Assembly: GCF_004769195.1 (NCBI RefSeq)
Contig: NZ_RQET01000008.1
Span: forward strand, 205,583-269,582
Reading direction: 5' to 3'
From: Leptospira fletcheri
GTDB lineage: Bacteria; Spirochaetota; Leptospiria; Leptospirales; Leptospiraceae
Length of the DNA stretch: 64,000 nt
Made by a program: the position numbers and the translations under genes
The notes under the pieces: model-generated
Databases searched by the model: none
Seen by the model: the letters and a program-made list of their open reading frames with translations, nothing else
Told to the model about the DNA's origin: nothing
Shown here: one piece after another, positions 19,998 through 32,048 of the stretch
How the letters are laid out: every line of letters begins with the position of its first letter
Position numbering within the stretch: the first letter of the stretch is position 1

Positions 19998-20472
19998 CGA
20001 AATCAAAGTAGTTTCCAACGGAGATTGGATTTTTCGAGGAATGAAAATAGAACACCGGGAAGTTCTAGCGTACTTCCGAAAAAATCTAAAGGAAGGGCCC
20101 GACGGAGTGTATATCGACAACCGTTACGGGGATTTATCCGAAAACGGTTATCTACTTTTGGAAGGCTACCCTCTGAATCTGATCCGAGTGGGAGAAGAGA
20201 ACGGCGAACTCCTTTTTTTCAGCGACGCGGGAGAAGAATGGAAACTCTCCGAATTGGATCTGATAGCGGATCGGGAAGGAACGCTCATCGCGAAAAGAAA
20301 GGGAAACAGACTCTTAAAATACAGGATCGCCAGAAACGTGGCCGCCGATTTGTCCCGTTTTTTGGAAGAGACCGATCAGGGTCTCGTATTGCGTACGAAA
20401 ACCGCCACCATCCAATTGCCCGAGACGGAAGAAGGTCCGGAAGTTCCCCTTCCGCCCGAGTTTAGGAGTTAG
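19978..20472 (+). CDS. DUF1285-like protein
   Basis: A soluble 164-residue protein. The N-terminal pattern NGDWIFRGMKIEHREVLAYFRKNLKEGPDGVYI followed by a proline-containing strand and a second domain resembles DUF1285 proteins, whose function is unknown. The assignment rests on the pattern (W-x-[YF]-x-G-x-x-I and the spaced strand) and is moderate. The ATG overlaps the end of the upstream lipoprotein gene by 20 nt, suggesting a two-gene operon. The gene ends 13 nt from the convergent TPR gene. Confidence 0.65.
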   Translation: MAKRLDSEIKVVSNGDWIFRGMKIEHREVLAYFRKNLKEGPDGVYIDNRYGDLSENGYLLLEGYPLNLIRVGEENGELLFFSDAGEEWKLSELDLIADREGTLIAKRKGNRLLKYRIARNVAADLSRFLEETDQGLVLRTKTATIQLPETEEGPEVPLPPEFRS

Positions 20473-20485
20473 GAGTCGACGAGTC

Positions 20486-20956
20486 TTAAATTCCGGTATT
20501 CAATTCTTCGCGAAGACGTTTCGCTTCCTCGAAATCCGGTTTTATTACGATAGCCTTATGGAGATACTGGAGAGATCTCTCCGGTCGATTCCAAATCTTG
20601 TATAGAGTCGCCAGGTTAAAGAGAGAGATATGCGGAGCGTCGTTTAAAATACAACGCAACGATTTCTTTAGCCAATAAACCGATTCCCGTTCCCTGCCCA
20701 TTCTGAGTAGAAGGATACCGATCTCGTTGCAAGGATTTCCGTATTCCGAATTGATCTCCACCGATCGGTAAAAATAATACAAACCTCTCTGCCAGTTAGC
20801 CCTTTGATTTTCGATCAAACCTAAAAAGAAATAGGCCTCGTGATCTTCCTTATGTTCTAAAAACGATTTTAACAGGAATTCGGACCGATCAATGTCTCCG
20901 GCTTTGTAAAAGAATTTTGCGGCTTCAAGCGCATCATTAGGCGTCAGGTTTTCCAA
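20486..20956 (-). CDS. TPR-repeat protein
   Basis: About 156 residues made of tetratricopeptide-like helical pairs: AEAFFFLGLIENQRANWQRGLYYF-type, EYGNPCNEIGILLLRMGRERESVYWLKKSL-type and HISLFNLATLYKIWNRPERSLQYLHKAIVIKPDF-type units are all present in shorter form. Such repeats bind proteins; the partner is unknown. The start is uncertain. The frame is open back to an ATG at 21112 inside dxs, but that part reads as dxs shadow, so I prefer TTG at 20956, 46 nt after the dxs stop. It is probably cotranscribed with dxs as the end of the long minus-strand cluster. Confidence 0.72.
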   Translation of the reverse strand: MENLTPNDALEAAKFFYKAGDIDRSEFLLKSFLEHKEDHEAYFFLGLIENQRANWQRGLYYFYRSVEINSEYGNPCNEIGILLLRMGRERESVYWLKKSLRCILNDAPHISLFNLATLYKIWNRPERSLQYLHKAIVIKPDFEEAKRLREELNTGI

Positions 20957-21002
20957 ATATCTACCCGTTTTTCTTTTATTTTCGGACGCCTGACTCGGGA
21001 GC

Positions 21003-22916
21003 TTAATTGCGTTTTCCGTGGACGGCCTCTTTCCCGACGATCTGAAGCAGACTGCGGGCAATTCCGTTTCCGTCCAATCCGTATTGCAATAGGATCTCTT
21101 TTCTTTCTCCATGATGGATGGGCTCGGAGGGAAAGCCGAAGGTTTTTAAGAATCGTCCTAGACATTCCGGAGAAATCCGATTCAACAAGTATCCCGACGC
21201 CCCTCCGTCGATATAACTTTCGTCCAAGATCGCAAAATGACCTACTTTAGATAGTTCTTCGTCCAGCGCTTCTTTGCCCAAAGGTCTCAGCCAAACCAAG
21301 TCGATGAGAGTAACGGATAGCCCTTCTCCCTCCAAAATCGCCGCAGCTTTTTTGGCCTCCTCCAATAGGGAGCCTACGGACAATAGGGCGATATCCGTTC
21401 CGCGCTGCAATACCCGAAAGGTTCCAGGCTTCAAATCCGCAGAAGAGGAAAAATTCAAATCTGAGGTATCTACGCTCGCTTTCGGAAACCGGATCGCGAT
21501 CGGCGACTTGTCGTAGGTTTCCATAAACCTTAATGAATCCACGAGATCCTGGCCGGAAGAAGGAACGAATACGTCCATATTCGGTAAGGAAAGCAGATAA
21601 GAAAGATCGAAAAGACCTTGGTGAGTCTCTCCGTCGGGTCCCACACAACCGGCGCGGTCAATTACAAACCTCACAGGAAGGTTCATCAGGGAAACGTCCT
21701 CGACGAGTTGGTCCATGGCCCTGGTTAAAAACGTGGAATAAATGCACATGTACGGAACGATATCCCCGTTCGTCATCGCTCCGGCAAAAGCGACGGAGTG
21801 TTGCTCCGCGATCCCTACGTCGAATACATGGTCCGGAAATCGATTCACATATTCCCCTAGACCGGATCCCTCGATCATGGCCGGAGTGATCGCGGCGATT
21901 TTCGGATTCTTTTCGGTAAGTTGCGTGAGAACTTTTCCGACGATCTTCGAGTAGGAAATCTTGGAATCGTCCCCCGATTCCATCGCGCCGTCCTCCTTGC
22001 GGAAAGGGGTGACGCCGTGGTATTTGATCGGATCCTTTTCCGCAGGGACGTAGCCTTTTCCTTTTTGGGTGATCACGTGAAATAGGATGGGGCCCTTCAT
22101 GCTTTTGATCTTTTTAAGCATGGTCACAAGACGGATCACATCGTGGCCGTCTTCCGGGCCGATATAGACGAATCCTAAATCCTCGAATAATCCTCCGGGT
22201 GTGAATACGTCCTTGAAACCTTTTTCTACGCGCCTAAAGAAACTTTCCATTGCAGGCCCCACGATGGGGAGCCATTTTAGAAAAGTATAAAATATCCTTT
22301 TCCAATTCAGATAAAAATGCGAACTGATGATATTGTTCAGATAATTCGAAATGGATCCTACGTTCTTGGAGATGGACATATAATTGTCGTTCAAAACGAC
22401 GATCAGGTCCTTTTTCAAATGTCCCGCGTGGTTCATGGCTTCCAGCGCCATCCCGGTCGCAATGGAAGCGTCCCCGATAATCCCGACCACGTTGTAGGAT
22501 TTTCCGGTAAGGTCCCGTGCTACGGCCTCCCCTAACGCCTGGGAGATGGACGTTCCCGCGTGCCCAGTATTATAGAGATCGTAAATCGATTCCTCTCTTT
22601 TCGGGAACCCGGAAAGTCCTTTGAACTTACGGACCGTGGAAAGTTTCTCTTTTCTTCCGGTAAGGATTTTATGAGGATAAGTCTGGTGACCCACGTCCCA
22701 GATCAACCGGTCGGTGGGGGTATCGAACACGTAATGCAATGCGACGGTCAGCTCCACGACGCCTAGATTGCTCGCAAAGTGACCGCCTACTCCGGACAAA
22801 GTGTCTATGATGTAATTTCTAACCTCGGCACAAAGTCGAGGCAACTCCTCCGGAGGCAATTTTCTAAGGTCCGCGGGAATACGGATACCTTCGAGATTGG
22901 ATTGTTCTTGTTGCAT
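21003..22916 (-). CDS. dxs: 1-deoxy-D-xylulose-5-phosphate synthase
   Basis: DXS condenses pyruvate and glyceraldehyde 3-phosphate, the first step of the MEP isoprenoid pathway. The 637-residue protein has GHFASNLGVVELTVALHYVF near residues 45-64, WDVGHQTYPHKILTGR, and transketolase C-terminal halves with GIAEQHSVAFAGAMT and VIDRAGCVGPDGETHQG. One oddity: the thiamine-diphosphate motif, usually GDG, reads GDASIATGM. Everything else looks intact, including the downstream Asn in VVLNDNYMSIS. It lies 22 nt after the cyclase gene. dxr, uppS and cdsA of connected pathways are in the same long cluster. Confidence 0.96.
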   Translation of the reverse strand: MQQEQSNLEGIRIPADLRKLPPEELPRLCAEVRNYIIDTLSGVGGHFASNLGVVELTVALHYVFDTPTDRLIWDVGHQTYPHKILTGRKEKLSTVRKFKGLSGFPKREESIYDLYNTGHAGTSISQALGEAVARDLTGKSYNVVGIIGDASIATGMALEAMNHAGHLKKDLIVVLNDNYMSISKNVGSISNYLNNIISSHFYLNWKRIFYTFLKWLPIVGPAMESFFRRVEKGFKDVFTPGGLFEDLGFVYIGPEDGHDVIRLVTMLKKIKSMKGPILFHVITQKGKGYVPAEKDPIKYHGVTPFRKEDGAMESGDDSKISYSKIVGKVLTQLTEKNPKIAAITPAMIEGSGLGEYVNRFPDHVFDVGIAEQHSVAFAGAMTNGDIVPYMCIYSTFLTRAMDQLVEDVSLMNLPVRFVIDRAGCVGPDGETHQGLFDLSYLLSLPNMDVFVPSSGQDLVDSLRFMETYDKSPIAIRFPKASVDTSDLNFSSSADLKPGTFRVLQRGTDIALLSVGSLLEEAKKAAAILEGEGLSVTLIDLVWLRPLGKEALDEELSKVGHFAILDESYIDGGASGYLLNRISPECLGRFLKTFGFPSEPIHHGERKEILLQYGLDGNGIARSLLQIVGKEAVHGKRN

Positions 22917-22938
22917 GAATTCCGTCGTTTAACGGTCA

Positions 22939-25266
22939 TCAGGACTGCTCCGCTCCGGAAAGGGGTCTGCGTAACAATTTGAGATCCTCTTCGTTCACCA
23001 GATCGATCAGTTCGTAGATCCGTACAGGTTTCGTTTTTCCCTTAACCTTTACCAAATCCAACTCCCTGGCGATTACACGGTCCTTGACCTTTTCATATGT
23101 ATATTCTGAGATGATGATATTGGTCGCGTATTCCTTGTTGGACCCTTCCAGGCGTGAACCTAGATTGATCGTATCCCCCATGCAGGTATAGTCCATACGG
23201 TGGGAACTCCCCATATTTCCTACGACCGCCGGCCCGGAATTCAATCCGATCCCTATATCCATCACGGGAAGATCCCGGCTTTTCCACTCTTCCTTCAAGA
23301 CCGCCAACCTACGCATCTGAGCGATGGAAGCGGCACAAGCGTAGTACGCGTGGTCCTCTAAAGGAACCGGAGCCCCCCAGAATGCCATAATCGCATCACC
23401 CATGTATTTATCAATCGTTCCCTTGAATTCGATAATGATCTCCGTCATTTCGGACAAATACTGGTTCAAGAATTGAACAAGTTCTTCCGGACCCATCTTT
23501 TCCGACATAGTGGTGAATCCGCGAATATCGGAAAAGAAGATGGTAATGTCCCGTTTCGAACCGCCTAGATTCAGATTATCCGGATTTTTCAGGAGTTCGT
23601 CCACCACATCTTTGGAAACGAATTTCGAGAAGGTGCTCCGGATGTATTTTACGTTCTCTTCCTCCGTTAGGATCTTATAACCTATAATCCCCACGAAAAT
23701 GAACAACTGCTCCAATATCACCGAAGGAAAAATATGAACGATATTGAATTCGGTAAAATTCACCAGAGCGATGACGCTATAAACCAACGCCAAGGCGATG
23801 ATGAACAAAAATCCCCACGAGGTCCTGAGTCTCGGAAGCACCAGCCCGACCAGCAATGCCATCCCGAAATAGATCAGGAAACTTCCCCATTCGGGGATCT
23901 CCAGTAGGAAATCCTGATTCAGGATCGTATTGATCGCGTGTGCGTGGTGTTCGATCCCCGACATGTCTCCGAACGGAGACAAGTGGGTATCTTTAGCGGC
24001 TCCCCTTCCGGTCGCATAATACATTGCGACCAGGAATATATTGTTCTCCACCTGTGCCGCGGCCTCTTCGTCCCACATCTGCACCACTTCGAAAAGCTCC
24101 GTGTTCCGGAAAGAGAACAAGCCCCCCGCAAAGTTGATTTCCATCTGACCGTATGCGTCGATCGGAATCGTCACTTCCCGCGTGGAATTCGGTTTTGCCA
24201 TGATGTCATTCGTTTCCCGCTTCATCGTCTTAAAGTCGAAGTTCGTGATGGTCTTTTGCGGGATGTTCTTAATCTTAATGTATTTTCCCATCACGACTTC
24301 CGTATCTTTCTGAACGTCGACCCCATAGTATTTACAGGCGATGATCAGGTCTATGGAAGGGTAATACTCCGTTTCCTTAAACGGACCCGAGTTGACCAAT
24401 TTGGCGACCAGAGGCATGCGCCTGTTCAACCCGCTTTCATCTTTCTTAATATTCGCAAATCCTAAACCGGCAGATCTGGATCCGACCGGTTCGATGGGAG
24501 GCTGGGGAAATTTCAGCCAGGGTTGCCCGACATCGTCCGGATCGGTTACGTTTTGTAACTTGAATTTGCTTAAAACCTCGATCCTCTTTTCCAGATTGAT
24601 GATCGCTTCTTTGGACTCGAGGCTGGTCTCCATAGGATAGTCGAACATCACCCTAGGATTTCCGTCTAAAGCCTTGGCCATCTCCTCCGTCTGTCCCGGC
24701 TTGTAGTCGACGAAGAAAATATCGAACATCAGCAAGTTGGAGGTTTTCTTGAATTTATCTATGATATTTGCGTAATTCTTCCAAGGGAGAGGCCAAACCC
24801 CTTCCAATTTCTCCAAAGTATTGGTCGTGATTCCGATGATCTGGATGTCGCGACGAGCTCCGGGAGGGGGTTGGTATTTTATGTATTCGATCGTACCCGC
24901 ATCGGATTCCTTCTCGCTTTTCGTAATTCCGCCTCTTGCCAGGTTGAATCTCCACGAAACGGAGGATTCCTCCAAGTCTGCAAACGGAGTAAACACCACA
25001 TATAGATCGAATACCAAAAACGAAACGATAAGAGCTAGCCAGAGACTCCCGATGGCTTGCTTATCTTTAACGATTTTTTCCAGAAACTTATAAAAGAAAT
25101 AAGCGGAGGAAAACAGAAGGGCCGCTCCCCCGAGAAGCACATTGAGGGCAAAAGGGGAATTCGATAGGAAGGCGTAATATAGATGGGCCAGAATCCCGAT
25201 CGCCGTCAAGGATCCGAATACCAGATCCAAAATCGACGGTTTAAAGGGGGACTTAGATTCGCTCAT
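22939..25266 (-). CDS. CHASE2-domain adenylate/guanylate cyclase
   Basis: A class III nucleotidyl cyclase with a membrane-linked sensor. Three transmembrane helices lie near residues 10-100, a CHASE2 extracellular sensor at about 130-420, three more helices at about 465-540 and a cyclase domain from 573. Metal Asp residues are Asp580 (FSDIRG) and Asp624 (KYMGDAIMAFW). Asn701 and Arg705 (INLGSR) match the transition-state residues. Lys620 with Thr694 is a common bacterial adenylate-cyclase pair, so cAMP is the likelier product (inference). A 139-nt gap with a small hairpin (25321-25349) separates it from trpA, so it may have its own promoter. dxs follows at 22 nt. Confidence 0.93.
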   Translation of the reverse strand: MSESKSPFKPSILDLVFGSLTAIGILAHLYYAFLSNSPFALNVLLGGAALLFSSAYFFYKFLEKIVKDKQAIGSLWLALIVSFLVFDLYVVFTPFADLEESSVSWRFNLARGGITKSEKESDAGTIEYIKYQPPPGARRDIQIIGITTNTLEKLEGVWPLPWKNYANIIDKFKKTSNLLMFDIFFVDYKPGQTEEMAKALDGNPRVMFDYPMETSLESKEAIINLEKRIEVLSKFKLQNVTDPDDVGQPWLKFPQPPIEPVGSRSAGLGFANIKKDESGLNRRMPLVAKLVNSGPFKETEYYPSIDLIIACKYYGVDVQKDTEVVMGKYIKIKNIPQKTITNFDFKTMKRETNDIMAKPNSTREVTIPIDAYGQMEINFAGGLFSFRNTELFEVVQMWDEEAAAQVENNIFLVAMYYATGRGAAKDTHLSPFGDMSGIEHHAHAINTILNQDFLLEIPEWGSFLIYFGMALLVGLVLPRLRTSWGFLFIIALALVYSVIALVNFTEFNIVHIFPSVILEQLFIFVGIIGYKILTEEENVKYIRSTFSKFVSKDVVDELLKNPDNLNLGGSKRDITIFFSDIRGFTTMSEKMGPEELVQFLNQYLSEMTEIIIEFKGTIDKYMGDAIMAFWGAPVPLEDHAYYACAASIAQMRRLAVLKEEWKSRDLPVMDIGIGLNSGPAVVGNMGSSHRMDYTCMGDTINLGSRLEGSNKEYATNIIISEYTYEKVKDRVIARELDLVKVKGKTKPVRIYELIDLVNEEDLKLLRRPLSGAEQS

Positions 25267-25405
25267 TCTTTCCTCCGAGTGGAAACTGGAAGGATTTTGA
25301 CCTCGGATCCTGATTCGTCAATTTTCTTCCAGTTCTTTGGAAAGAAAATATCGACGAAGTCCCGTTCGGATCGAAAGAAAACGGGGAAAAAATAACTCCT
25401 CGATT

Positions 25406-26218
25406 TTAGGAAACCGCTTCTCGCCCTCTCAAAGAGGAGGATACGGACGCGGAAAATTCGCGTAATTTTTCCACGCAGGTTTCCCGATTTCTTCCGTTTT
25501 CCTCGATGATCCTCTGGACCGCGGAACCGATGATGATTCCGTCCGCATATTCCGAAATCCGGGCGGCCTGCTCGGAGGTGGAGATTCCGAATCCCGCGCA
25601 GACAGGAAGAGAGAAGGTTTTTTTGGTAAGACGAATCCGTTCTTCCAACCCCTCGGAAACCGATTTTCTTTCCCCCGTTACCCCGTAAGAGGTTACGTAA
25701 TAAACGAAGCCGGAAGCGAAATGCCGGATTCCTTTCATCCTCTCCGGTTTCGTTGCAGGAGTCACTAAATGGATCAGGTCGATTCCCCTTTTTTTGAGGG
25801 ATTGAAACAATTCTTCGGATTCGATGGCGTCGTACGGAAGATCCGGAATGATCAGGCCTTGGATTCCGGAGGTTTTGGCTTTTTCGGCAAAGGTTTCGAA
25901 GCCGTAACGATAAATCGGATTGAAGTACGTTAAATACACGAGGGGCACGTGAGGGTGCTTGGAATAGATTTTTGCGGTCGTATCCAGAATTTGGTCCATC
26001 GAAAACGGATGGGCCAATGCTCTCTGAAACGCTTTTTGGATCACGGGACCATCCGCTACAGGGTCGGAAAACGGAATGCCGAGTTCCAAAATCCCTGCTC
26101 CGCCCCGGATCAAGGCATCCGCCCAATCCACACAAGATTCGTAATCCGGATCTCCCAAAGAAATGTAAGGGATGAATACGCTGGCTTTTTCGGAAAATAC
26201 ACTTTGGATCGCGCTCAA
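25406..26218 (-). CDS. trpA: Tryptophan synthase alpha subunit
   Basis: TrpA cleaves indole-3-glycerol phosphate and passes indole to TrpB. The catalytic residues are visible: Glu45 in [11 protein letters not shown] and Asp56 in VADGPVI. Later motifs include LIIPDLPYD near residue 144, [11 protein letters not shown], and phosphate-binding PVCAGFGIS and [11 protein letters not shown]. At 270 residues it has usual length. Its ATG overlaps the trpB stop by 4 nt. Other trp genes are not in the window, so trpBA is split from the rest of the pathway. Confidence 0.97.
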   Translation of the reverse strand: MSAIQSVFSEKASVFIPYISLGDPDYESCVDWADALIRGGAGILELGIPFSDPVADGPVIQKAFQRALAHPFSMDQILDTTAKIYSKHPHVPLVYLTYFNPIYRYGFETFAEKAKTSGIQGLIIPDLPYDAIESEELFQSLKKRGIDLIHLVTPATKPERMKGIRHFASGFVYYVTSYGVTGERKSVSEGLEERIRLTKKTFSLPVCAGFGISTSEQAARISEYADGIIIGSAVQRIIEENGRNRETCVEKLREFSASVSSSLRGREAVS

Positions 26219-27429
26219 AGGATCTCTCCTTTTAGGATTCCGGTCAGGCGGGCGACTTCCGCTACGTCTTTATCGCCTCTTCCGGACAGACAGATCAAAA
26301 TGTCCTTTTTCTTACCGAGGTCTTTTGCCAGATCTCTAGCGAAGCGGAAGGCGTGGGCCGTTTCCAGAGCGGGAATGATGCCCTCCACTCTGCAGACTTC
26401 CAGAAAGGCGTCTAACGCGTTTTCGTCGGAAACGCTTTCATAGGATACTCTGCCGGTTTCGTGAAGATACGCGTGCTCCGGCCCTACTCCGGGATAATCC
26501 AATCCCGCGGAAACGGAATGGGCGGGAAGAACTTGTCCGTTCTCGTCCTGTATCACGAGAGTCTTGGTTCCGTGCAAGAATCCGGTTTTACCGAAAAGCA
26601 TGGTTGCGGAATGCTCTCCGGGAGAAGTTCCCCTCCCCCCCGCTTCCACGCCGTACAACTTCACTTTTTTGTCCTTTAAGAATTCGTAAAATATTCCGAT
26701 CGCGTTCGATCCGCCTCCGACACAGGCTACGACCGCATCCGGCAATTTGTCTTCGGCCTTACGGAATTGTTTTTTGGATTCCACTCCGATAATCGCCTGG
26801 AAATCGCGGACGATCATCGGAAACGGATGCGGGCCGATCGCGGAGCCCACGATATAATGAGTGTGATCCACATTTAAGGCCCAGTCGCGCATGGCTTCGG
26901 AAGTAGCATCCTTTAACGTCGCGGTTCCTGCGGAGACCCCGACCACTTTCGCGCCCAGCATCTGCATCCGGATTTCGTTCAGTTTTTGACGCCTGAGATC
27001 CTCTTCCCCCATATACACCACGGTATCGAAGCCGAACAAAGCTCCTACCGTGGCGGTCGCTACTCCGTGTTGTCCGGCTCCCGTTTCCGCAATCACGCGT
27101 CTTTTTCCCATGGACTTCGCGATCAGTCCCTGGCCGATCGCGTTATTGATCTTGTGAGCTCCCGTATGATTCAGGTCTTCCCGCTTGAGCCAGATCCTGG
27201 CTCCGCCCCAAGCCTTGGTTAGATTTTCCGCATAGGTAAGAGGAGAAGGTCTTCCTATGTAATTTCTACGGTAATACTCCAATTCCTTTTCGAATTTTTT
27301 GCTCTTCTTAAGACGTCGGTATGCGGTTTCCAATTCGTCCAAGGCACGGGTCAGAATCTCCGGAGCATATCTTCCCCCGAATTCTCCGTAGTACCCTTCT
27401 TTTCCGGTAAAGCCTCGATCTTTTGCCAT
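26215..27429 (-). CDS. trpB: Tryptophan synthase beta subunit
   Basis: TrpB makes L-tryptophan from indole and serine with pyridoxal phosphate. The PLP lysine is Lys93 in [14 protein letters not shown], and the phosphate-binding [10 protein letters not shown] motif is present. I use the ATG at 27429 (404 residues), which has AGGAAAG just upstream. A GTG at 27453 overlapping the proS stop would add eight residues. The family start [28 protein letters not shown] follows directly. It overlaps trpA by 4 nt, as expected for a complex made in equal amounts. Confidence 0.97.
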   Translation of the reverse strand: MAKDRGFTGKEGYYGEFGGRYAPEILTRALDELETAYRRLKKSKKFEKELEYYRRNYIGRPSPLTYAENLTKAWGGARIWLKREDLNHTGAHKINNAIGQGLIAKSMGKRRVIAETGAGQHGVATATVGALFGFDTVVYMGEEDLRRQKLNEIRMQMLGAKVVGVSAGTATLKDATSEAMRDWALNVDHTHYIVGSAIGPHPFPMIVRDFQAIIGVESKKQFRKAEDKLPDAVVACVGGGSNAIGIFYEFLKDKKVKLYGVEAGGRGTSPGEHSATMLFGKTGFLHGTKTLVIQDENGQVLPAHSVSAGLDYPGVGPEHAYLHETGRVSYESVSDENALDAFLEVCRVEGIIPALETAHAFRFARDLAKDLGKKKDILICLSGRGDKDVAEVARLTGILKGEIL

Positions 27430-27449
27430 CTTTCTTTCCTGGGAAGAGA

Positions 27450-29186
27450 TCACTCTCCCGACAAATCCTGAACCAATTCCTGGCGCAAACGTTCCACTCG
27501 GGAAATCAAATCGTCAAAACCGCTAAAAGGGAAAATCTCCTCTCGGTCCCTTTTTCGATCATAAAGGGAAATCTCTCCCGTTTCGAAGAATTTTTTGCCT
27601 ACGGTGACCCGGATCGGAAAGCCGATCAATTCGGAATCCTTGAACTTAAATCCCGGCCCTAGATCTCGATCGTCCCAAAACACTTCGAAACCTTCGTCGC
27701 ATAACGCGTCGTAAAATTCCTTGGACTTTGCTTCCTGCTCGGGACCCTTTCCTAAGGTCACGAGCGCCACTTCGTACGGGGCTATGCTGATCGGCCAATG
27801 GATCCCCTTTTCGTCGTTGCATTGCTCGATCACCGTCGCCATGGTTCTGTTCACTCCGATCCCATAACAACCCATGGTAAGCGTCCGAGCTTTTCCTTGT
27901 TGGTCGAGAACCTGGATTTGAAAGGCTTTGGCGTATTTGTCTCCGAGTTTGAAGATATGTCCGACTTCGATTCCTTTTTCCGCCTTCAGAGGAGTTCCGC
28001 AATCCGGGCAAGGATCTCCCTCTCGAGTCAAGGCCACGTCCAGGACTTCGGCACCGGAAGCCATTTCCTTTTCCGGAACGTAACCTACGATATGTGCATC
28101 CTCTTTTCCCGCGCCCACTACATAGGCTTCGTCCTTCCGGATCGAAGCGTCTAAAATCGTGCGAAACGGAGCCTTGGCATCGGAAGGCCCGATGTACCCG
28201 GGCACCAATCCGGCTCCGCGAAGCTCGGTTTCCGGTACCATTTCCAGGTCCGCCCATTTCAAGGCTGTCTTCAATTTGTTTTCGTTCAGCTCCAAATCTC
28301 CGCGTAGAAAAACCAGTACGGATTCCTTTCCGTTCTTGAGTGCCACCGTTTTGATCGTATCCTCCGGGCTGACTGATAGGAGTTCCGCCACTTCCTGGAT
28401 GCTTTTCTTTCCCGGAGTGGGGACTTCCTTTTTCTCCTTGGGTCCTTTGGTATGGAAATCTTTGGGGAGAACGAATGGAGTTTTTTCGCTATTCGAATTA
28501 TAACCGCAGTTTCCGCAGAGTAGGAGAGTTTCCTCTCCGATGGGAGAAACCACCATGAATTCCTCGGAAGCGGAGCCTCCCATAGAACCGGAATCGGCTT
28601 GGACGGGAATCGTTTTCAACCCGCAACGTTGGAAGATCTTCCGATATGCCGTCCTCATATCCTGGTAGGTCGAATCCAAGGATGCGTCGTCCAAATGAAA
28701 AGAATATGCATCTTTCATAATAAACTCTCGGGAACGTATCACGCCGAACCTAGGCCGGATCTCGTCCCGGAATTTCGTATGGATCTGGTAGACGTTGACA
28801 GGCAGATCCTTATAGGATTTTAATAAAGGTTTGAGTAGATAGGAAAAGGATTCCTCGTGCGTCGGCCCTAAGGCGTACCATTGGTCGTGCCTGTCCTTGA
28901 CCCGGAACATCTCGGGTCCCATGGCGGACCAACGCCCCGATTGTTCCCAGAACTCGGAGGGAGTCAGAATCGGAAGTTCGAATTCCAGCGCACCCGTGGC
29001 GTCCATTTCTTGGCGCACGATATTCTCTATCTTCTTTAACACCCTAAGCCCCATAGGGAGGAAGAAGTAGAAACCCGAACCGGATTTGCGGACCAATCCC
29101 GCGCGAATCATCAGTCGGTGGGAAGCGACGACCGCGTCCGATGGATTTTCTTTTTCTGTAGGTAAAATATATTTTGATGCTCTCAT
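27450..29186 (-). CDS. proS: Prolyl-tRNA synthetase (bacterial type with editing insert)
   Basis: ProRS charges tRNA-Pro. Residues 1-200 carry class II motifs ([43 protein letters not shown]). An insertion of about 170 residues (about 235-390) with the SVQEVAELL-like and [17 protein letters not shown] segments is the bacterial INS editing domain. Motif 3 ([17 protein letters not shown]) and a C-terminal anticodon-binding domain follow. The 578-residue length fits. It starts 6 nt after rseP and ends at the trpB start region. The proS-after-rseP order is common in bacteria. Confidence 0.97.
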   Translation of the reverse strand: MRASKYILPTEKENPSDAVVASHRLMIRAGLVRKSGSGFYFFLPMGLRVLKKIENIVRQEMDATGALEFELPILTPSEFWEQSGRWSAMGPEMFRVKDRHDQWYALGPTHEESFSYLLKPLLKSYKDLPVNVYQIHTKFRDEIRPRFGVIRSREFIMKDAYSFHLDDASLDSTYQDMRTAYRKIFQRCGLKTIPVQADSGSMGGSASEEFMVVSPIGEETLLLCGNCGYNSNSEKTPFVLPKDFHTKGPKEKKEVPTPGKKSIQEVAELLSVSPEDTIKTVALKNGKESVLVFLRGDLELNENKLKTALKWADLEMVPETELRGAGLVPGYIGPSDAKAPFRTILDASIRKDEAYVVGAGKEDAHIVGYVPEKEMASGAEVLDVALTREGDPCPDCGTPLKAEKGIEVGHIFKLGDKYAKAFQIQVLDQQGKARTLTMGCYGIGVNRTMATVIEQCNDEKGIHWPISIAPYEVALVTLGKGPEQEAKSKEFYDALCDEGFEVFWDDRDLGPGFKFKDSELIGFPIRVTVGKKFFETGEISLYDRKRDREEIFPFSGFDDLISRVERLRQELVQDLSGE

Positions 29187-29192
29187 GCCGGC

Positions 29193-30871
<1,679 letters not shown>

Positions 30872-30878
<7 letters not shown>

Positions 30879-32041
30879 GATTGCGATACCTTTCCTTTTC
30901 GCGAATTCAAAACAAAATTTCGGGTCCTCGAATCCGCTTCCTGAAAGCCCTCCAAATCCGTCGGATGGGAAATCGGAATGCTCTCCAGCGCTTCACGGAT
31001 CCTTTCGGGGATCTGAGTGAATCGGATTTCACCTTTTAAAAACAATTCCACCGAGACCTCGTTTGCCGCGTTGAAAATCGACGGAGCCGTTCCGCCCGCG
31101 ATTCCAGCTTCGTACGCGAGCGCAAGTCCCGGATAGCGTTCCGGATCCACTTCCAAGAATTCCAAGTTTCCCCAGGAAGTACTGGGATGAGGGCGAAGCG
31201 TTTTAGGAACGATTTCCGGAAAGAAGAGGGAATGCGCTACCGGAAAAACCATATCAGGATAGGAAGAATAGACCAAACTGGCCCCGTCTTTGGTTTCCAC
31301 GATTCCGTGCGCGACGCTTTGAGGGTGGATCACGACTCCGATTTTTTCATAAGAAAAACCGAATAGATAATGCGCCTCTATGACTTCCAAGCCCTTGTTG
31401 ATCATTCCCGCAGAATCGATCGTAATCTTCGGCCCCATGTTCCAGGTAGGATGTCGGAGCGCCTGCTCTACGGTCACGTTCGGAAGTTCCGAAATCGGGA
31501 GTTTCCGGAACGGTCCGCCGGAAGCGGTCAAGACGATCCGTTCCACGGAGTCCCGATTCGTATTTCGAAGAAGCTGGAACAACGCGTTGTGTTCGGAATC
31601 CACGGGAACGAGATACGCTTCGGAAGTTTTTAATAATTCGTTAATATACGGGCCGCAGGTTACGAGAGTTTCCTTGTTTGCGATTCCTATTTTTTTTCCG
31701 GCTCGGATCGCCTCTACGGTAGGAGCGACACCGCTCGCCCCTACGACGGCGGTCACCACCGTTTCCACTTCAGGATCTCTGACGAGCTGGCAAAGAGAAT
31801 CCGAACCGTATAGAATTTCCGTCCTATCCTGCCTGTTCCCTAAAATCTTGCGATCGACCGAATCCGAGGAAATGCATAGGAATTCAGGTTGGAACTCCTT
31901 CAAAATCGCTTCCGCTTTTCCCAGATTGGAATGTACGCTGCAGGACCTAAGTTGGAATTCTTCCGGAAAGGTCCGGATCACCTTAAGCGTGGATTCTCCC
32001 ACGGAACCGGAAGCCCCGAGGATACAGACGTTCCTGGCCAT
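30872..32041 (-). CDS. dxr: 1-deoxy-D-xylulose-5-phosphate reductoisomerase
   Basis: DXR is the second MEP-pathway enzyme and makes 2-C-methyl-D-erythritol 4-phosphate with NADPH. The NADPH-binding [15 protein letters not shown] is at residues 8-22. Substrate and metal motifs [44 protein letters not shown] and the HPQSVAH segment are clear. Length (389) is normal. It starts 7 nt after cdsA and overlaps rseP by 7 nt. Together with dxs in the same cluster it shows the organism uses the MEP route. Confidence 0.97.
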
Positions 32042-32048
32042 ATAGGAA

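Noticed and set aside
20960..21112. N-terminal extension of the TPR gene into dxs
   Set aside because: The part inside dxs is a frame shadow of conserved dxs codons, and TPR-like sequence begins only after the dxs stop.
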